Assembly: GCA_932294295.1 (NCBI GenBank)
Contig: OW028574.1
Coordinates: 13,960,215 to 14,024,214 of the forward strand
Direction: 5' to 3'
DNA length: 64,000 nucleotides
From: Alitta virens
Taxonomy: Eukaryota; Annelida; Polychaeta; Phyllodocida; Nereididae
Under the pieces are notes generated by a model. The model did no database searches and was not told the DNA's origin. It was given only the letters and a program-made list of their open reading frames with translations. This document shows positions 1 through 13,600 of the stretch, in pieces (within the stretch, counting starts at the first letter, position 1; each line of letters starts with the position of its first letter). The translations under genes and the position numbers were made by a program.

Positions 1-248
1 TGCCCCCTGACGGATCGATCAACACTCAGAGATGGCTCGTAAAAGATGCGTTTAAAGCCAGGTGGCATTGGTGAGGACAGAGTGACATCGATCCACCATG
101 TTGGCAGCTAGATCTGGGTCCTGTTCAATCTGTCGCGACTGACCGACCCCCTCCCCTCACTCTGGTCAGTGGTCAGTCTGGACTCTGGATTTCAGCCCTC
201 CCAATACTCCCTTCCTTGACAGCCACCGTATCTGCACAATCTCTTCTC

Positions 249-274
249 CAGCAGCAGCAGCAGCAGCAGCAGCA
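249..274 (+). repeat. CAG trinucleotide microsatellite
   Basis: About eight uninterrupted CAG units. They lie in a short open frame that would read as nine glutamines, but no splice sites or recognisable protein surround it, so I treat it as a simple repeat. Confidence 0.85.
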
Positions 275-1319
275 AAGCATCCCAGGTCTTGTCCAGTTCT
301 TGGTCTGCTCCATAGACTCTTTAAGTGTCACTTCTGCCCTTGAACCTGATTCAGCTTGCCACCACATTTACTGCAGAGGTCAGCTGGTCCTTTTCAGAAC
401 TGTATTGCTTGAAGGTTGATGCACCTAAATCCGCCATTAGGTCTTGTCTTCTATTTCCCTTATATCTCTCTCTACAGATTCAATTCAACTGAGTTGAAAT
501 ATTTCCATCAGTCTTACCTCTTAATTTTTCATCGTCTCTCTTTGTGGGTTTAGCTTGTATGTGTTATATATGTGCAAGATTTTATTTTTAACATATTTTT
601 TTTGACTCAATCCTTTATCTTTCTTGATTAACTTGCATGTTTTATGTTTTTCCCACCATTATCTCCGTCCCGGTTTTTCCAAAGTAATTTATCAATAGAA
701 ATCAATCGAATGCCTTCATATTTCCATCCGGGTCAGCCTTGAAGATTAACCAATTTTTTTTTACTTGACCGAGAAAGCTTTTCTCTCCTTGAGGCATTCC
801 ATGCGGAAGTAATGGTACTAGTCAGTTTTTGGTTTTTTGGTCACATTCATCCTCTTATAACCCGTCTCTTTTTGTAGCCGACGACAGCATCATTTGAACA
901 CAGCATCAATTCCAGTTATGGCCTCTGTTTAGCCAAATAATGTAGAGTTTCTTATCTTGTAATGTGTTCCTCTGTTTCTCCTCTATGCATTTTACCCGGA
1001 AGAGATCTTGCAGCAGATTTTATAGACTTAGAAACTAGACTCCAGAAGTGGCCACGTGAATCCAGGCTTCCCACTGGCTCAAGACTGCCTCAACCATTGA
1101 GTGTCCCGGATTCATATGACGTCTCCTGGAGTTTAGTTGCCAAGTCGGTGATACCTGCTGCTGCAATTAAGCTTTTCGATATAATATTCTGATGATATTG
1201 GTCTTCTTGTATTTATGAAAAGCATCTATTCATTATGGTAACTTTTTCCCAGTTTGGTACTTAGCAATAGGCAACCACAGTGAAGATGAGTTCTTAACCC
1301 TCCCCCCTTGGTTCAAGGC

Positions 1320-1430
1320 TGAATACTCCCCAGGCAGTTGAGACAGTCTCTGGATTGGCCTACAAAGGATTTGATGTTAAAGTCGGTTGAGACTCTGTTG
1401 AGTGATAACAGACCATTAACCCTGATTTAC
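1320..1430 (+). repeat. Dispersed repeat, copy 1 (partner at 4765-4860)
   Basis: Shares an ordered series of blocks with 4765-4860: GAATACTC followed by CAGG.AGTTGAGA, then CTCT.GATTG, then CTCTGTTGAGTGATA. The two copies are diverged and of unknown class. Confidence 0.5.
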
Positions 1431-1680
1431 AATGTTTACATTACATTTGTATTCGTTAGGTATTATTTGATGAATTCCATGCAGAATTGATTACCTGGTT
1501 CAAGCTATTTTAAAGCATGTATATTCTTATAATTGGTCTTTCTTTGGTTAATACCAGTATCACTTACAATCATGGGGTCTCTCTTTCCAAATTCCTGTAC
1601 CGCCTATTCTGTATTCATCTCCTCAGTTTCATAAACACCAAGAAACACGGCAGCCAGAAAGCATATAGGCTCATGTGAGG

Positions 1681-1800
1681 GATTTGTAGAGGTGTAAGCG
1701 TTGACTCAGCTGGGGTGTTGGTTCCACTGACGTGGTTCAAATCCCGCTTGGGACTCCTTGGTCATGACCCTTGTCCTGGCCCTTTGTCTCTGGTAACTGT
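1681..1800 (+). repeat. Possible tRNA-derived SINE fragment
   Basis: Contains GGTTCAAATCCCGC, a good match to a tRNA internal B box, about 50 bases after a weak A-box-like stretch. No cloverleaf can be drawn, so this is a SINE-like relic and not a tRNA gene. Confidence 0.35.
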
Positions 1801-3334
1801 AGTTATTGATGCACAAGTGCTTTGTTCGATACTCAGATAGTGGACGATCCCACACTGCCCAAAAACCTCAAGACAAAACGCCAAGGCTGTGGTTTCGCCG
1901 TTATGTGTAATATGTTTGTCTTATCTGAGACATGCTTTATGTCCTGTCTCTGGGGTGTGCAATAGAAAAGCACGTAAGATCACCGCTGGTCATTTATTAT
2001 GGTCATGATAATGATTACGAAGTGGAATAGAAGGACAAGCAGTGGGGTTCCTTGGAGATTTCAGTCGTTTTTATTGTGTGATCTTGAGATTGGTTTTTAA
2101 TGTGAAACCAACTAAGGAATCACCATACATTTCTCCCTGTCGTTAGAGGAATGCCTAGTAGAAGATGCAGTATATTATCCAATAAGTGCATTACGAATTC
2201 TAAGCCATTGGACCACCAAAAACTAAATGAATAAATAAATAGAAAAAAAAATTCTTATTTTGACGTTACTTTCTAAAATTTACCGCGACCAAATATGTCT
2301 ATGATGACATCAGGTATTTATTATAATATGCATATTTTCTTTTTAAACATTGTTTGTTTATTGAAATGTATACTGAATAAAGAGGACATTTAATTAAAAA
2401 AGAAGAAAAAAAGGAAAGCAAAGTACTATACGATCTCCTTCACACTTTGAAACATTCGAAATAACAGCCTTACTGCTTTTTAATTTTCCTTGTGAACAGT
2501 TTTTTGGGAGTATTTTTGTTTTGGCAACCAGCACATTCTGCAGATTAGAGTCCTTGAATGGCCTTGGAGGATCTCTGGCTTTGTTTATCTTTTGTTTGTT
2601 GTCTCTGTGAACTGTACAACAAACACCAACAGACAAACAGTACCATCCTATCAGGAGATTTTTTCCCTACAGTTTTATACTCGAACAAGCATAGCAGCAG
2701 CAGTAGCAGTAGCAGGAGGAGGAGGCAGAGAATCTGAGTGTACTGCTGATGTTCTGTCAGACTGATGCGTTTGGGTGTGATACCAGCGATGTGGTGCCTG
2801 CCTCCAGCCCTCCCTATCTGATAAACAAAACTACCGAGTGTCACTCGCATGGCTGGCTTTTGTTGAAAATCGATATAGGAAAATCCTGGCCGCTATTTTG
2901 TAAGTTCCTCTAAACTGTAACCAATGCTCCCTTCTAGCAGAATGTACACAACCACCCCTAGAATGTAGGCCAATGCTTCATCCGTGTGTTGTTGTAAACT
3001 GTCAGATGCAATTTTATTTCTTTACTCTGATTAGAAGTCAGTACGTATACCCTTCGCTTTATTTTAACGTTGCTTCACCCATTTCTACTGCAGTTTCTTA
3101 CCACTAGTGTGACTGGGTTCATGGATATTACTTCTCCACTATAAATCCTCATAAAATGGCAAGTTTCACAGAAGGCAACATACTTGGTCTCCTGACTTCA
3201 TGTTGTTTTCCTTTGAAGGTTCCTTTTATGGCTTCTTGGCTGCCATTCAGACTACGTTGGGTCCTGGCTATAGTTGAAAATACAGATTTTGTAGAGCACT
3301 CTATGCACATACAGTGTTTCAGTTGTAGGTAGAC

Positions 3335-3425
3335 TGGGTGGCGAAGTGGTTAGAATAACCAGCTTCTGTGGCACTTTTCTGGGTGGCATGGATTCAAACT
3401 AGCCTGGCAGCAGTTTCGTGGTATT
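3335..3425 (+). repeat. Possible tRNA-derived SINE head
   Basis: TGGCGAAGTGGTTAGAATAA resembles a tRNA A-box region, and GGATTCAAAC about 50 bases later resembles a B box. No full tRNA fold or tail is apparent. Confidence 0.35.
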
Positions 3426-3854
3426 TTGCAACAGGTTGAATAAAGATTTTCTGGACAGTAAACGCATCCGTGCAACTATCACTGAAAATGAGTAATTAGT
3501 TTTTATTGGCGATGACCAAGTCATATAGTTATAACATAAAAACATATCTAAGAAGCAGAAGTTGAAATTGCTGATTCCCTGCATAAAAATTATGATTGTG
3601 GAAAAATAACAGCATGTCAAGATTAGTAAAAGTGTGTGCACTCATTTTTTTTTTCAGTATAAAATAGATTCAGGTAGGCTATTTAACCGCGTGCACATAT
3701 AATCCCACGGAAAAAAAAGCTACATGGCCTTCATTCTGCGAACTCGGACGCAAATGAGGGCCATGCTTGCTTGGCTAGATTCAAACCCCCTTCCTTGCAC
3801 TGGTTCAGAGCCACTTCTCAGTGCAGGTGCCACCGTATTGTGTTGTCATCATCA

Positions 3855-3965
3855 TCATTGAGGTCCCGGGTTTGATCCCTGACCCGGGCAATCTTCTTGA
3901 GGCACATCCCAGCTTGACGGTGTGGACTCCAAGCCAGTAGCACTGAAACATTGAAACATCACCAT
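3855..3965 (+). repeat. Partial SINE related to the copy at 8268
   Basis: Has a B-box-like GGGTTTGATCCCTGACC and later the block CCAGTAGCACTGAAACATTG, which matches CCAGTAGCATTGAGACATTG in the 8268-8570 copy at the same relative position. It is a diverged, shortened member of that family. Confidence 0.5.
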
Positions 3966-4764
3966 GATCATCATAATCCTAATCATCTAATTTTCATTCC
4001 TGACCCTCGTTTAGATCAATTGTGAGCCTAATGGTTTCCTGTGGTAAAAGCAGGAGCAGTCCCAATAGGAAAACAGATTTGCTTTGTCAAGATTTGTTGC
4101 TCGTTTTGTCGAATGGGACTCCGTATGTTGACCATGTGGTTGTGAATAGCAGAACGGAGGCTGAACACGAGTAATAAGGAGACGACCAACAAGCTGCTGA
4201 CTATGATATTTGACATGGCTCTGGGGAGAGGGGAAAAAAGCCCGGTTCACAACAAATTGACAAGGACACTTGATGCCATTAGGCAGTCATGTGAAGAGCA
4301 GATTTGTTCCTTTTTGCCCACGTTGCAATTTGGCTGTCATTAGTCGGGCGCCAAGCCAGGGACTGAGGAGGTGCTGGTCGTGTTGGTCGGACTCCCCGAT
4401 GTCACAATGAATTTCCCCACGGCGCTGACTCTATGCTCCCCAGCCAGCCAGCCCCATGTCTCCTGTCTCAGTCTTGAGACTCTCAGTCCTGACTCACTAC
4501 CCCCACTGAGTCTTGACTCATGAGTCTTGATTCCTGAGTAGTCTCACACTGATACATGCTATGTACAGGACTGCTGTAAAGCAAGAGGAATTCCATTTTG
4601 AATTGGACTGACTCAATCCTGTTGGTTATTAGTCCAGTCAGCTTATATGCTTCGCTATAAGAGGCAGACGTAATGATGCCTTGAAACGGCTAGGACTACA
4701 AAACATGATGGTGTTTCATGCCACAAAATATACCTGAGGTTGTGAGTAAAATAGTGAAGATTAC

Positions 4765-4860
4765 TGAATACTCTCCAGGGAGTTGAGAAAGACTCTTGAT
4801 TGATCGGTCTAGGGTGTCATTGTTGAGGCTCTGTTGAGTGATATAAGCACTGATTTACTT
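4765..4860 (+). repeat. Dispersed repeat, copy 2 (partner at 1320-1430)
   Basis: Same block order as copy 1, in the same orientation about 3.4 kb away. Class unknown. Confidence 0.5.
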
Positions 4861-7800
4861 CAGATAACATTACCAATTCATTTCCAGGTTTTAAAATATC
4901 TCCTGCAAATGGCTTCCAGCCTGGAGTACACGTATAGTTTTGACGAAAAGGCACTTCACAAGTGTTGAACTGAAACAAATAATTGAAAGCCACAATAAAG
5001 ACAATGACCACAGTCAAAGCGACGTCCTCAAAATAAACAACCAAAGTGACCAGTTAACTGATCCTTGTATAGGCCCAGTGACTAAACGACACCCAATCAA
5101 GCAATCAGCTAACAACCAAGTTGAACCAACCATTGAACTAACACTGACCTTCTATCTGATTTTACAGCAATTGACCACCAGCTAAATAGCTGTACCAAAT
5201 AGCCTCACCAATTACCAACTGCAATCAGAGATACACTCAATCAAGCAAATGTTGCCATTGAATGCGGTTAGTTTATATACTTGATGCATCGTTAATTGAT
5301 TGCACTGGATTTATTTGTATGTAGGAGAAAAGAGACGTCGCCAGTTTACACAGTTCACGCTGTTCATACAATCAGTGTTAGCCATAATTACACTGTACTG
5401 GGCGGTGCACTCTTATATTGCTACATAATGGCATATTGGCCGTGGCACTAGCAGTAAGTGCCATTATCATTGTTTGGCCCTGATGCATATATAACAAGAG
5501 ATGGGAATTCTAGGGCCCACCATGGCCATCACAATGCTGCTGCATGTGGACACGCAGGGGGTGGTCAGATGAACGTACAAATAGCCCATTAGCCAGTGGC
5601 CAGACAACATACAAACGCACGTCTCTCATCATTCAGTCTGTCTCTGCTTCTCCCTCTGTGCATGGTATATCACTGGCTGCAATGACCCTCCTAGGTAGAC
5701 GCCATAACACAGTAGCTGAAAAAAAAAAAAAGGAGAGACAAAAAAAACACAACCTTCTATAACGTTTCCTTTGTGTTTATTTGTCTGTTAGCAGATAACG
5801 TTAACCGAACGTTCTACTAACATTGCCATGGTGTTATCTGAATGTTAGCTCATAACGTCAAAACATTAATGCTCAAAACATTTAAATGTAACATTGATGA
5901 TTTATTCTTCTTGCGTTCAGATGAAGTTTTGGAAAAAACCCTCCTAATCAAATAAATTTTAAGGTTAAGATAAAGGCTGACTTATGTAAACTTCTAGAAA
6001 ATCATAATCTGCTAAAATTGCTTCTCAGTGTTCTAGGAATGTTAGTACCTAGAAATTATGCTATCAGAACGTTGTTAGAGCACTGAAGTGATAGCACTGA
6101 GCTCGCACCATACAGCAATGCAAGATGTGTATATCTGTATACCTAGGGTCATCGCTTGCTGTATTTCTTATGAGGCTTAATGGAATGAGGGACACTGGCG
6201 GACACAACTGCACTCACGAGTATTAACTGTGTCGAGTAATGTGAGTGTGTCTCTAGTGTGTCTGAATGTGCTTCTTTGGCAGGCCTACTTTGCTCTGTTG
6301 TTGATGCAGATGACAGTTTCAAGTTGTCATGCTGTCACTTGGCGAATAGCCTAAGAGAGAGAGAGAGAGTGGTTGCTGCAATAGAGAATTTACAGTAATT
6401 GTAAACTGGTGCATTTACTGTACATAATGTATGTCTTTATGTTGTGTGTTTATTTCCTCTCTGGAAATCGTAAAGGTCCTATGTCTCGAGATTTAGCATA
6501 GGCAAATAATTATATAAACCAATACATGTGCTACCTTATTGTCTCATGATATTGTTTACCATTGCATGCCCATTTGTTCCAGAAATTTAACTTCAAGGTA
6601 CAATAAATAATGTAAATAGAGTTGTTCATGCCATCAAAACGTCAATGTGTAAACAAACCTAGTGATGATGTCACCATACTGAACAATGGTGATGATGTCA
6701 TTTTCCGGCATTGAGTTTCAAATTTTTTTAGTCTGGATTTCTTGCACTATATCATTTATTTTTTGTAATTAATGCCTGATAGATTCATTAGCTTACACAT
6801 ATGTAGTGTGCCTTGGTGAAATAAGGTGATTTCCAATCATTTTGATGAAGTTTTAGAAAATAAATTTCACTGTAAAAAACATCTTAAAACGTTTATGGTA
6901 AGATGAAGTGAGCATTGTCTCAAGTCTAACCACACAAGGTAAAAATAGAAATAAAATATGGTATTATTGAAGTACTCATTATTTTGGAGATATTGACTAA
7001 AGGTCTGCTAGCTTTCGTTGGTAGTAAATTCAGGTAAAATGGAAGTAAAACTGATTGTGAAATTACTCATTATTTTAGAAACTAGTCCTTTAAGCAAAAT
7101 ATTAATTCAAGATATTGTTATGGTTGAGTATGTTTAGATGTGTTGTTGATGATAGTGACTTACATATCTCACTTGTCATATTCCAGCCTTGAAAAATGGT
7201 TGTGATGAAAGCAAGGGGATGTTTTGTATGAGATGAGAATTGTATTTTGGTGAGGAGATAGGCAATGCATTGGGGGCTTAATATGGTAATAGGGCAGGAG
7301 TGGGGAAGAGATATCTATTTTGGGAGGGAGGAAGATTTAGCGCTATGATAGCATTTTGGATGAGAGTCATTGGGATGCTGAGGAGGCTGGGATGGGGATG
7401 CTTGCGAATGGTGATGAAGCCGGGGAGGAGAGCGACTCGTTTTACCTGTGACGTGTCATGAATGTCGGGGCGAATCCGGAGTCCCGAATATGTCTCGGCC
7501 ATCTTACTCCAGCCCACTTTGTCATAGGGGAACAGCATAAAAAGAATACGAAGGTGAAGCCAGGCAGAAAACTCCGTGATTTACACCTCCACCATCCAGC
7601 CTTGTTCAACACATTGGTCTTGGTGCTCTTGAAAGCACACAGCCTGGCTCATATGACCTCACTTATCTCCATAGAAACCTGTCCTAAGCAGCCGCAACGT
7701 CCTCTCAGCGTAATACCATACGTTGAAGTCTTCAAAAGTACTCCTTCCCAGCCCACCGAATTACTCCTTATTTATTGCTCGCCTGATGAGTTTAGGTTTC

Positions 7801-8267
7801 TTGTTTTCTAAGGCTCTCTATGAATTAGACCATGCAATAGACTGGCATAGCAACCTTTCTGTCTAAAGATTTATTGAAGAGAATCTCAGGTAGAGATGAA
7901 AGTCTCATCACGCTCTCAAGGATGTGTAATGTACTTAAACAAGATGAGATCGCCTTTTTGAAATGACTAAAACAAAACAACTCAGTATTGTGTTTAACAA
8001 GGACGTATGGAAGTGTCAATATACTTCAAAATCTTAAGGCATACATTTGATAAGCAAACATAATTCGATAATTTTTTTTTACACGTTTAACATATCTTAC
8101 CAAGGGCATAGAGAACACCCAACACAAGAGAGATTTGGAGGTACATCTTGTACAAAGAAAGGCAGGACCAGGCATGCTCAGGTTTTGAAGTAGAATCTGG
8201 AAAGCAGTATGCATTTGATTACATGAAGGACTGCTTTTGATCCATATATTGATTATAACTACAGCTT

Positions 8268-8570
8268 GGTGGCCTAGTAGTAATGGTTAAGACTTTGGTC
8301 TGTTAGGACCCTGACCAGCTTCTCAGAAAGTCCCAGGTTTGATTCCTGGTCGGGCACTTCATGAGAAATCCTTTTCAGCTGGATGTCGGTCGCATGAGAC
8401 GTTAAATTGTTGGTGCCTTGTACTCGGTATCTATACCGGGGCAAGTAAAAGACCCCATCCATGGAGCCTTATCATCTCATCATTACGTCTGCCTCTGGCT
8501 TTTGGTAATGTAAACTGACTAAGGTTCAGACCAGTAGCATTGAGACATTGAGATATACATATAATGTGAT
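8268..8570 (+). mobile_element. tRNA-derived SINE, longest copy
   Basis: The head has tRNA-like boxes: TGGCCTAGTAGTAATGGTTA as an A-box region and GGTTTGATTCCTGG as a B box. The body contains GGGGCAAGTAAAAGACCCCA followed by TCCATGG. The same body block recurs at 36349 on the plus strand and at 52421-52446 on the minus strand, so this is a family of at least three copies. Unlike the other two copies, this one has no GATA-type tail and ends in the CCAGTAGCATTGAGACATTG block. Confidence 0.75.
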
Positions 8571-9080
8571 GAAGTTTAAGACGCTACCGTGAGTACACCT
8601 AACTTAAGAAGCAGTTGTGATTCTTGCACTGCTCTTGGCTGGTGTGCAACTGGATGCTAACCAGGTGAAACGGGTAAAGAAGTCAAAAGTGGCCTCTGGC
8701 TGTTGGCTGGATGTACGAGAAGGTAATCTGGATGTCTGAGTGAACATTAGGCAATGGCCTGCAGCAGCAGCAGCAGTCTGGATGCCGGCTGGTGATGGAG
8801 ATTGCACATGAGCTTGTTGAGAGATGACACTCATGGTGGTGCTGTGGCTGCTGGTACCTGCTGCTGGATGGACTCATCCGTTTTTTAGATTTAAAAATTT
8901 TCTCTCTCTTTCCAAACTCCCCTCCCCCCCCCCCCCACCATTTTTGTTGGCTTTTCATTTTTGCCAATGAGGTGAGGTGATGACCAGTAGGATATGTGGC
9001 GGGAAGGTGGAGAGCATCATACTGTGGTGGCTGCAGCTTCCCCAAGGGACCCCAGGATAATTCCTGTCCAGCGACACGTA

Positions 9081-9100
9081 GCATCAGCAGCAGCATCAGA

Positions 9101-9131
<31 letters not shown>

Positions 9132-9133
9132 GC
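9081..9133 (+). repeat. Interrupted CAG microsatellite
   Basis: CAG units with ATC, AGA and GTA interruptions. A shorter run lies at 8758-8776. An open frame here would read as poly-alanine, but it has no other gene character. Confidence 0.8.
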
Positions 9134-10618
9134 TGATCATGCAGTAAAGCTGTGTCCAGCCGAACACTGGCGGACCCTCATCCTATCATCTCATTGGTCT
9201 TTCTGCTCAACTACACCAGTTGACGAAATTCACCATTCTCTCCACCCTCGAATATTGTATAGATTTGTAGAGCTGCTTGTCATATATTCAAGAATTAAGA
9301 CATTGTTCTGTGGCTGTTCTGTGGCTATTGTGCAGCAAAATTGGAAACCAATGCTCTCGGAAAGTTGGCATTACCAATACTTGAAATAACTCATCATGAT
9401 ATAGTTTGTTGCACAAGAGATTGTGAGAGTCGTAAGCCAATTATAACTTAAATGCGTCTTAATTTGAAAATTACAAGTATGAAATAATAGTTGTGACGTG
9501 ACAGACACAATACTACATACTAGCTCATTACCACTCAAGAGGTACAAGTAGACTGAATAAATTTGACGAAGGTATTAGAGATTTCGATGGTGCTCCCAAC
9601 AGCAGTTTTTGACTAACAAGTTTGTCAGCCGTTGAAGTAGCATGACTTTGGTTGACAAATTTGTCAGATTAAAACTGTTGCGAGGCAGTTATTCTAGAGA
9701 CTGCCAATATGTCTGCAAAGTTAGCTACCTTCAGTAATATCCTTCTTGTTTCATAAAGACTTTTTGAACTTGAAATGAGATGCCCAGTTGCCTCACTATA
9801 TAAGCTATATGGCTTTACTTGAAATTAGCTATAAAAAGGTTGTGCTGCCTGTTATGCACTAAATATATCGTGAGTCAGCTGCCTTGGAAGTTTAAATTTG
9901 CCTTTGGAAACATCAGTCACTTAAAGGGCCTCAGATGTCTTCACATATCCAAATGTCATTTGTGAAGTGTGAAGGTTTTCACTTTCATGCAATTTTCATG
10001 TTGCCTTGGCTGAGCATTTGGTAGATAGGGTAGGCCCACTCCATGACACCTTTACATACAAGTGCCTCGCCTTGGGAAGCACTATACTGTGCCTAGCTTT
10101 GCAAAGGGGGACTTCAAAGTGGGAATATCAAGGTTCTAGGGTGTGTCAGAAGACTTGAAAGTCGGTTCTGCACTACTCTATGTATTTCTATGTAGATTCA
10201 GCTTGTAACCAAAGTGATATCTAATGTCCATGGCAATTTCTCATCTAAAAAATTTGTCTTCCTTGGGGTTACTAAATTATAAGTCAAAAACATACAACCT
10301 AAATCAGAAATGACTGGAGTCCAAAATGCCGCGATCGCAGTCAAAGAAACAACCATCCGACCAGCATAGACCTTACGCAATGAGACAAAGATTTCAAATA
10401 TGGTAGAATGAAACACTTCAATAATTCCAGCTTTAGAAACCATTTTGGTTGACTATCTTTCAATACAGCGTCTATAACAATGTTTTCTATGTGAGGAATT
10501 TGTAATCATTCCTTCCCTTTGTGCTCGAAGTTTTGTTGATAAAATTGAAGTATTATTCAAGGCATTACCATAAGATGTCATCGTTCAATATCTCATATTG
10601 TGTCCTCTTCTTTTGCAG

Positions 10619-13600
10619 ACTTTGGTACAGGCAGCGATGTATAAAGTCTTCCACTCCCATTGTACTCAACTTCATGGATTTTATGCCTCGGTATTTAAAT
10701 CCAGGAGAGAAACATCCAAGATTCGAAACTTTGTCAGAAGTTCTTGAAAAGGCGAACGAACGGATTAAACAGTTTCCCATACAAGGTAGGATCAGAGGGA
10801 TTAGGCTGGAATCCATTCAAGCCCTACGAAGTTCCTGCTAAATGTGCTATTCACAGTTTTACGTTGTATCAAGTTTCTTGCTGTCAATTGCAGCTCCACT
10901 GATATTGTACATAAAAAAAAAATTGGTTGCAACAGTTGTGTGAGAATACTGCAGATATTTTGTGGTGCCAAGTATGGCCAGCCAACCCGCCACAGCAATT
11001 GTTATTTCTATTTTACAAATTAGCCAGTTTACCTAACGAGTTAGTCAGCTTAGTCACTTTGACGAGGAAGTTAGTCATCGACTCAGGCTGACTAACTTGT
11101 GAGATAAAGCTGACTAACCTGATAGTCAAAATTGGCTATCGAATTTAAATCATTCCAGACAGTAAAATGATAAAATTAGGACCGACAAAATGGGCTTTTA
11201 TATTGAATCCTGTTATAGTGCCTGCCAACTACATGTCAGGAATGATCTATAATATACCTAGATTCACTTATGAAAGTGGATCACACCGTGAGGAGAATTT
11301 CACCAGCATTTCCTTGATTGATTAAATAGCATGTTGAAGTGATGGGTAGATTAAGTAGCATTAAGTATTATTGAAGATGGACCCGAGAGCAGAATTTCCC
11401 TGTGTTAAAGGAGCAAGTCAAGATTATTCAGACCATGTTGTGATGTTGAATGAACTTACACTGTATATAACCAGATTATATATTGCTATTTCCATTGTAT
11501 TATTTCAAAATTTGCTTGCTGGATATTGTTATTATGGGTTAGCCATGGTTAATAATTCCTTTTATATAGCTATGATTATATTTATGTTGGATACACTTAT
11601 CAGTTAACATGTGATGTAAATTAGATATGACATTACGTGTGATCTCATGGTGATCTGTAACATTTTAGTAAGGTACACCAGATTGTTCGTCTCGTAGAGG
11701 GATACTATCCTGTTTAATTCAACTTATGTAGAGTCTATGTTTACTTTTTAAAACTACCATAACAAAATATATTGCTGTTTCGGCCTATGTGTTGGCAAGG
11801 AGTCAGCATTATCGGCTCAATGTATGTTGATAAGATAAGATATATTTTATTTAAAGTCGTATGTAAAAACAGATAACATAAGCAGAAGCTTTTGCTCGAC
11901 TAGAATAAAACGATATGACAAATGAAATAAGTGGAAACTATAAAAAAAAACATTAAATTAATATACAAATAGACAAATAATTCATAAAATTCAATAAAAA
12001 CAGGTTGAGCGTTCGAGTCCTAGATAACATCATATAATTTAGGCTCGATGTTGGCGAAGCTTTAAATCACTGTCGGCTCAATGTCAGCCCAGCGTTCACC
12101 TCATTTTTATGCTATTAAATGCAGTGTTACTAAACTCTAACTACTATATTCCTACTTCAATCTATCATTTATATTTCAGGAAGCGTAATAAGCGTTGAGA
12201 CGGTGGTGTTGAAAATCCCAGCTGCAGAGTGGTCGGGTCAGCTCCGAATCAACCCTCGCATCTGCCAATCGTTCGACGAGTACTTCACTCATCAAATAAC
12301 CTTCCTGCGCATCTTCTACAAGGTTCTAGATGAGTACACATATGAATGCATAGGTACGTCAGATATTGTCTTACTCTACTAGGGTTTAGATTGTGATTTG
12401 TATCTAGACACATGACAGACCAATGTCTCTATGTCGAGACAGAAAAAAGAAATCCCCACACGGTCCACCTTCTACTGAATGGATGTGTTATGCATATGAG
12501 GACTGTAGCTGTATTATACCACATTTGACAGTGAATTGACACAGTAGATCTAGTAGGTGTCGAATTACTAAAGTGTTAGATATTTCTGGAAATGTTGGGA
12601 TAAATTAAAAATTGGAGAGAGGGTCACCACTACTATACTGGTGGTTTAATTATACAGATTTCAGTTAAATATCTCCACCATTCCTATCAATATCTTGCAT
12701 ATAGGCCTATGCATAGTAGCACAAGACACCATGAGTGTGGCAAACCTATTTAGGTGAAATTTACTGCCAATTGCTCACATACACCTTACCAAAACAGCTA
12801 TCAAACGAGAGCTAAAACCAGAACAAGCAGCACAACACAAATCAAGCAAACAAACCGTGTATAAACCAGCCAAAACAAACAAGCAAACAGACAAACAGAC
12901 ATACTCAAGCTGTGAGGGAAGAGTGGAGTGGCTATTGAGCTTGCTGCTGCAGTCTCCTGGCTGGAGGATGGAGAGATGGAAGGAAGGGAAGAGTGCTTGC
13001 CACTAAATCTTAGCTCAGGTCCTTTGCCGCTTCTCATTTGATCTGAAGGAAAATCCCTGAATGGAATCCTCCCAATTTAGGACGGCCATAAATAACACGA
13101 AGCAATTAATTGAGGCAGTTAAAATTCAAACCACTGCCTGTTAACTTATCAGGCCTTGCTGCTGCGCCGGCTGAATTCAAACTTGCCTCTGACCCCAAGA
13201 AACATACACAACACGTTTGCGCAATTGGAAACGTGCTTCTGGGCATGTAAGATGTGCAAATTCTGTATTACTTTTTTTATCATCAAGAACTAGAATGAGA
13301 TGATCAGTTGTTTTCCAGGATATTTTAATAAACGTATGCAATTAAAACAAAATGGCTAATCCCACTATTACATTACATTATATACTTTGTAATATCAATT
13401 ATCATATTCTATATTGTGAATTAATTAGCAGTGAAGAGACTTTGATATGAATTAATAGTTGCATATAATTAGAATGGGCACAGGTAGGATGAAATGCCTG
13501 GTTGTTAAAAAGACAGAATATTGCTTTTTTTGGCATGTGGGGGGGGGGGGGGGGGGTAGCTTGTCACTTTGGTTGCAGGGCAAAAACGTTTTGGTTTAAA

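Larger units (their letters stand above)
1..10618. other. Gene-poor left flank, possibly holding missing 5' exon(s) of the next gene
   Basis: I find no coding exon here that I would defend. The open frames are short and many come from simple repeats (CAG/GCA runs near 249, 2694, 8760 and 9081). The first recognised exon of the downstream plus-strand gene begins at a good acceptor at 10619 and needs two bases of a split codon from upstream, so at least one earlier exon should lie in this stretch or further left. The interval also holds tRNA-like SINE pieces, a GA run near 6355 and a poly-C tract near 8926. Confidence 0.6.

Noticed and set aside
216..419. Open frame with nine glutamines
   Set aside because: It comes from a CAG microsatellite; there are no splice sites, no recognisable domain and no support on either side.
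3335..3425. Functional tRNA gene
   Set aside because: Only A-box and B-box-like words are present; no acceptor stem or anticodon arm pairs. The same holds near 1681, 3855 and 8268.
8994..9389. 131-codon plus-strand frame with poly-alanine, and a 137-codon frame opposite
   Set aside because: Both are created by a GCA/CAG run and a poly-C tract; neither joins in phase to a neighbouring exon.
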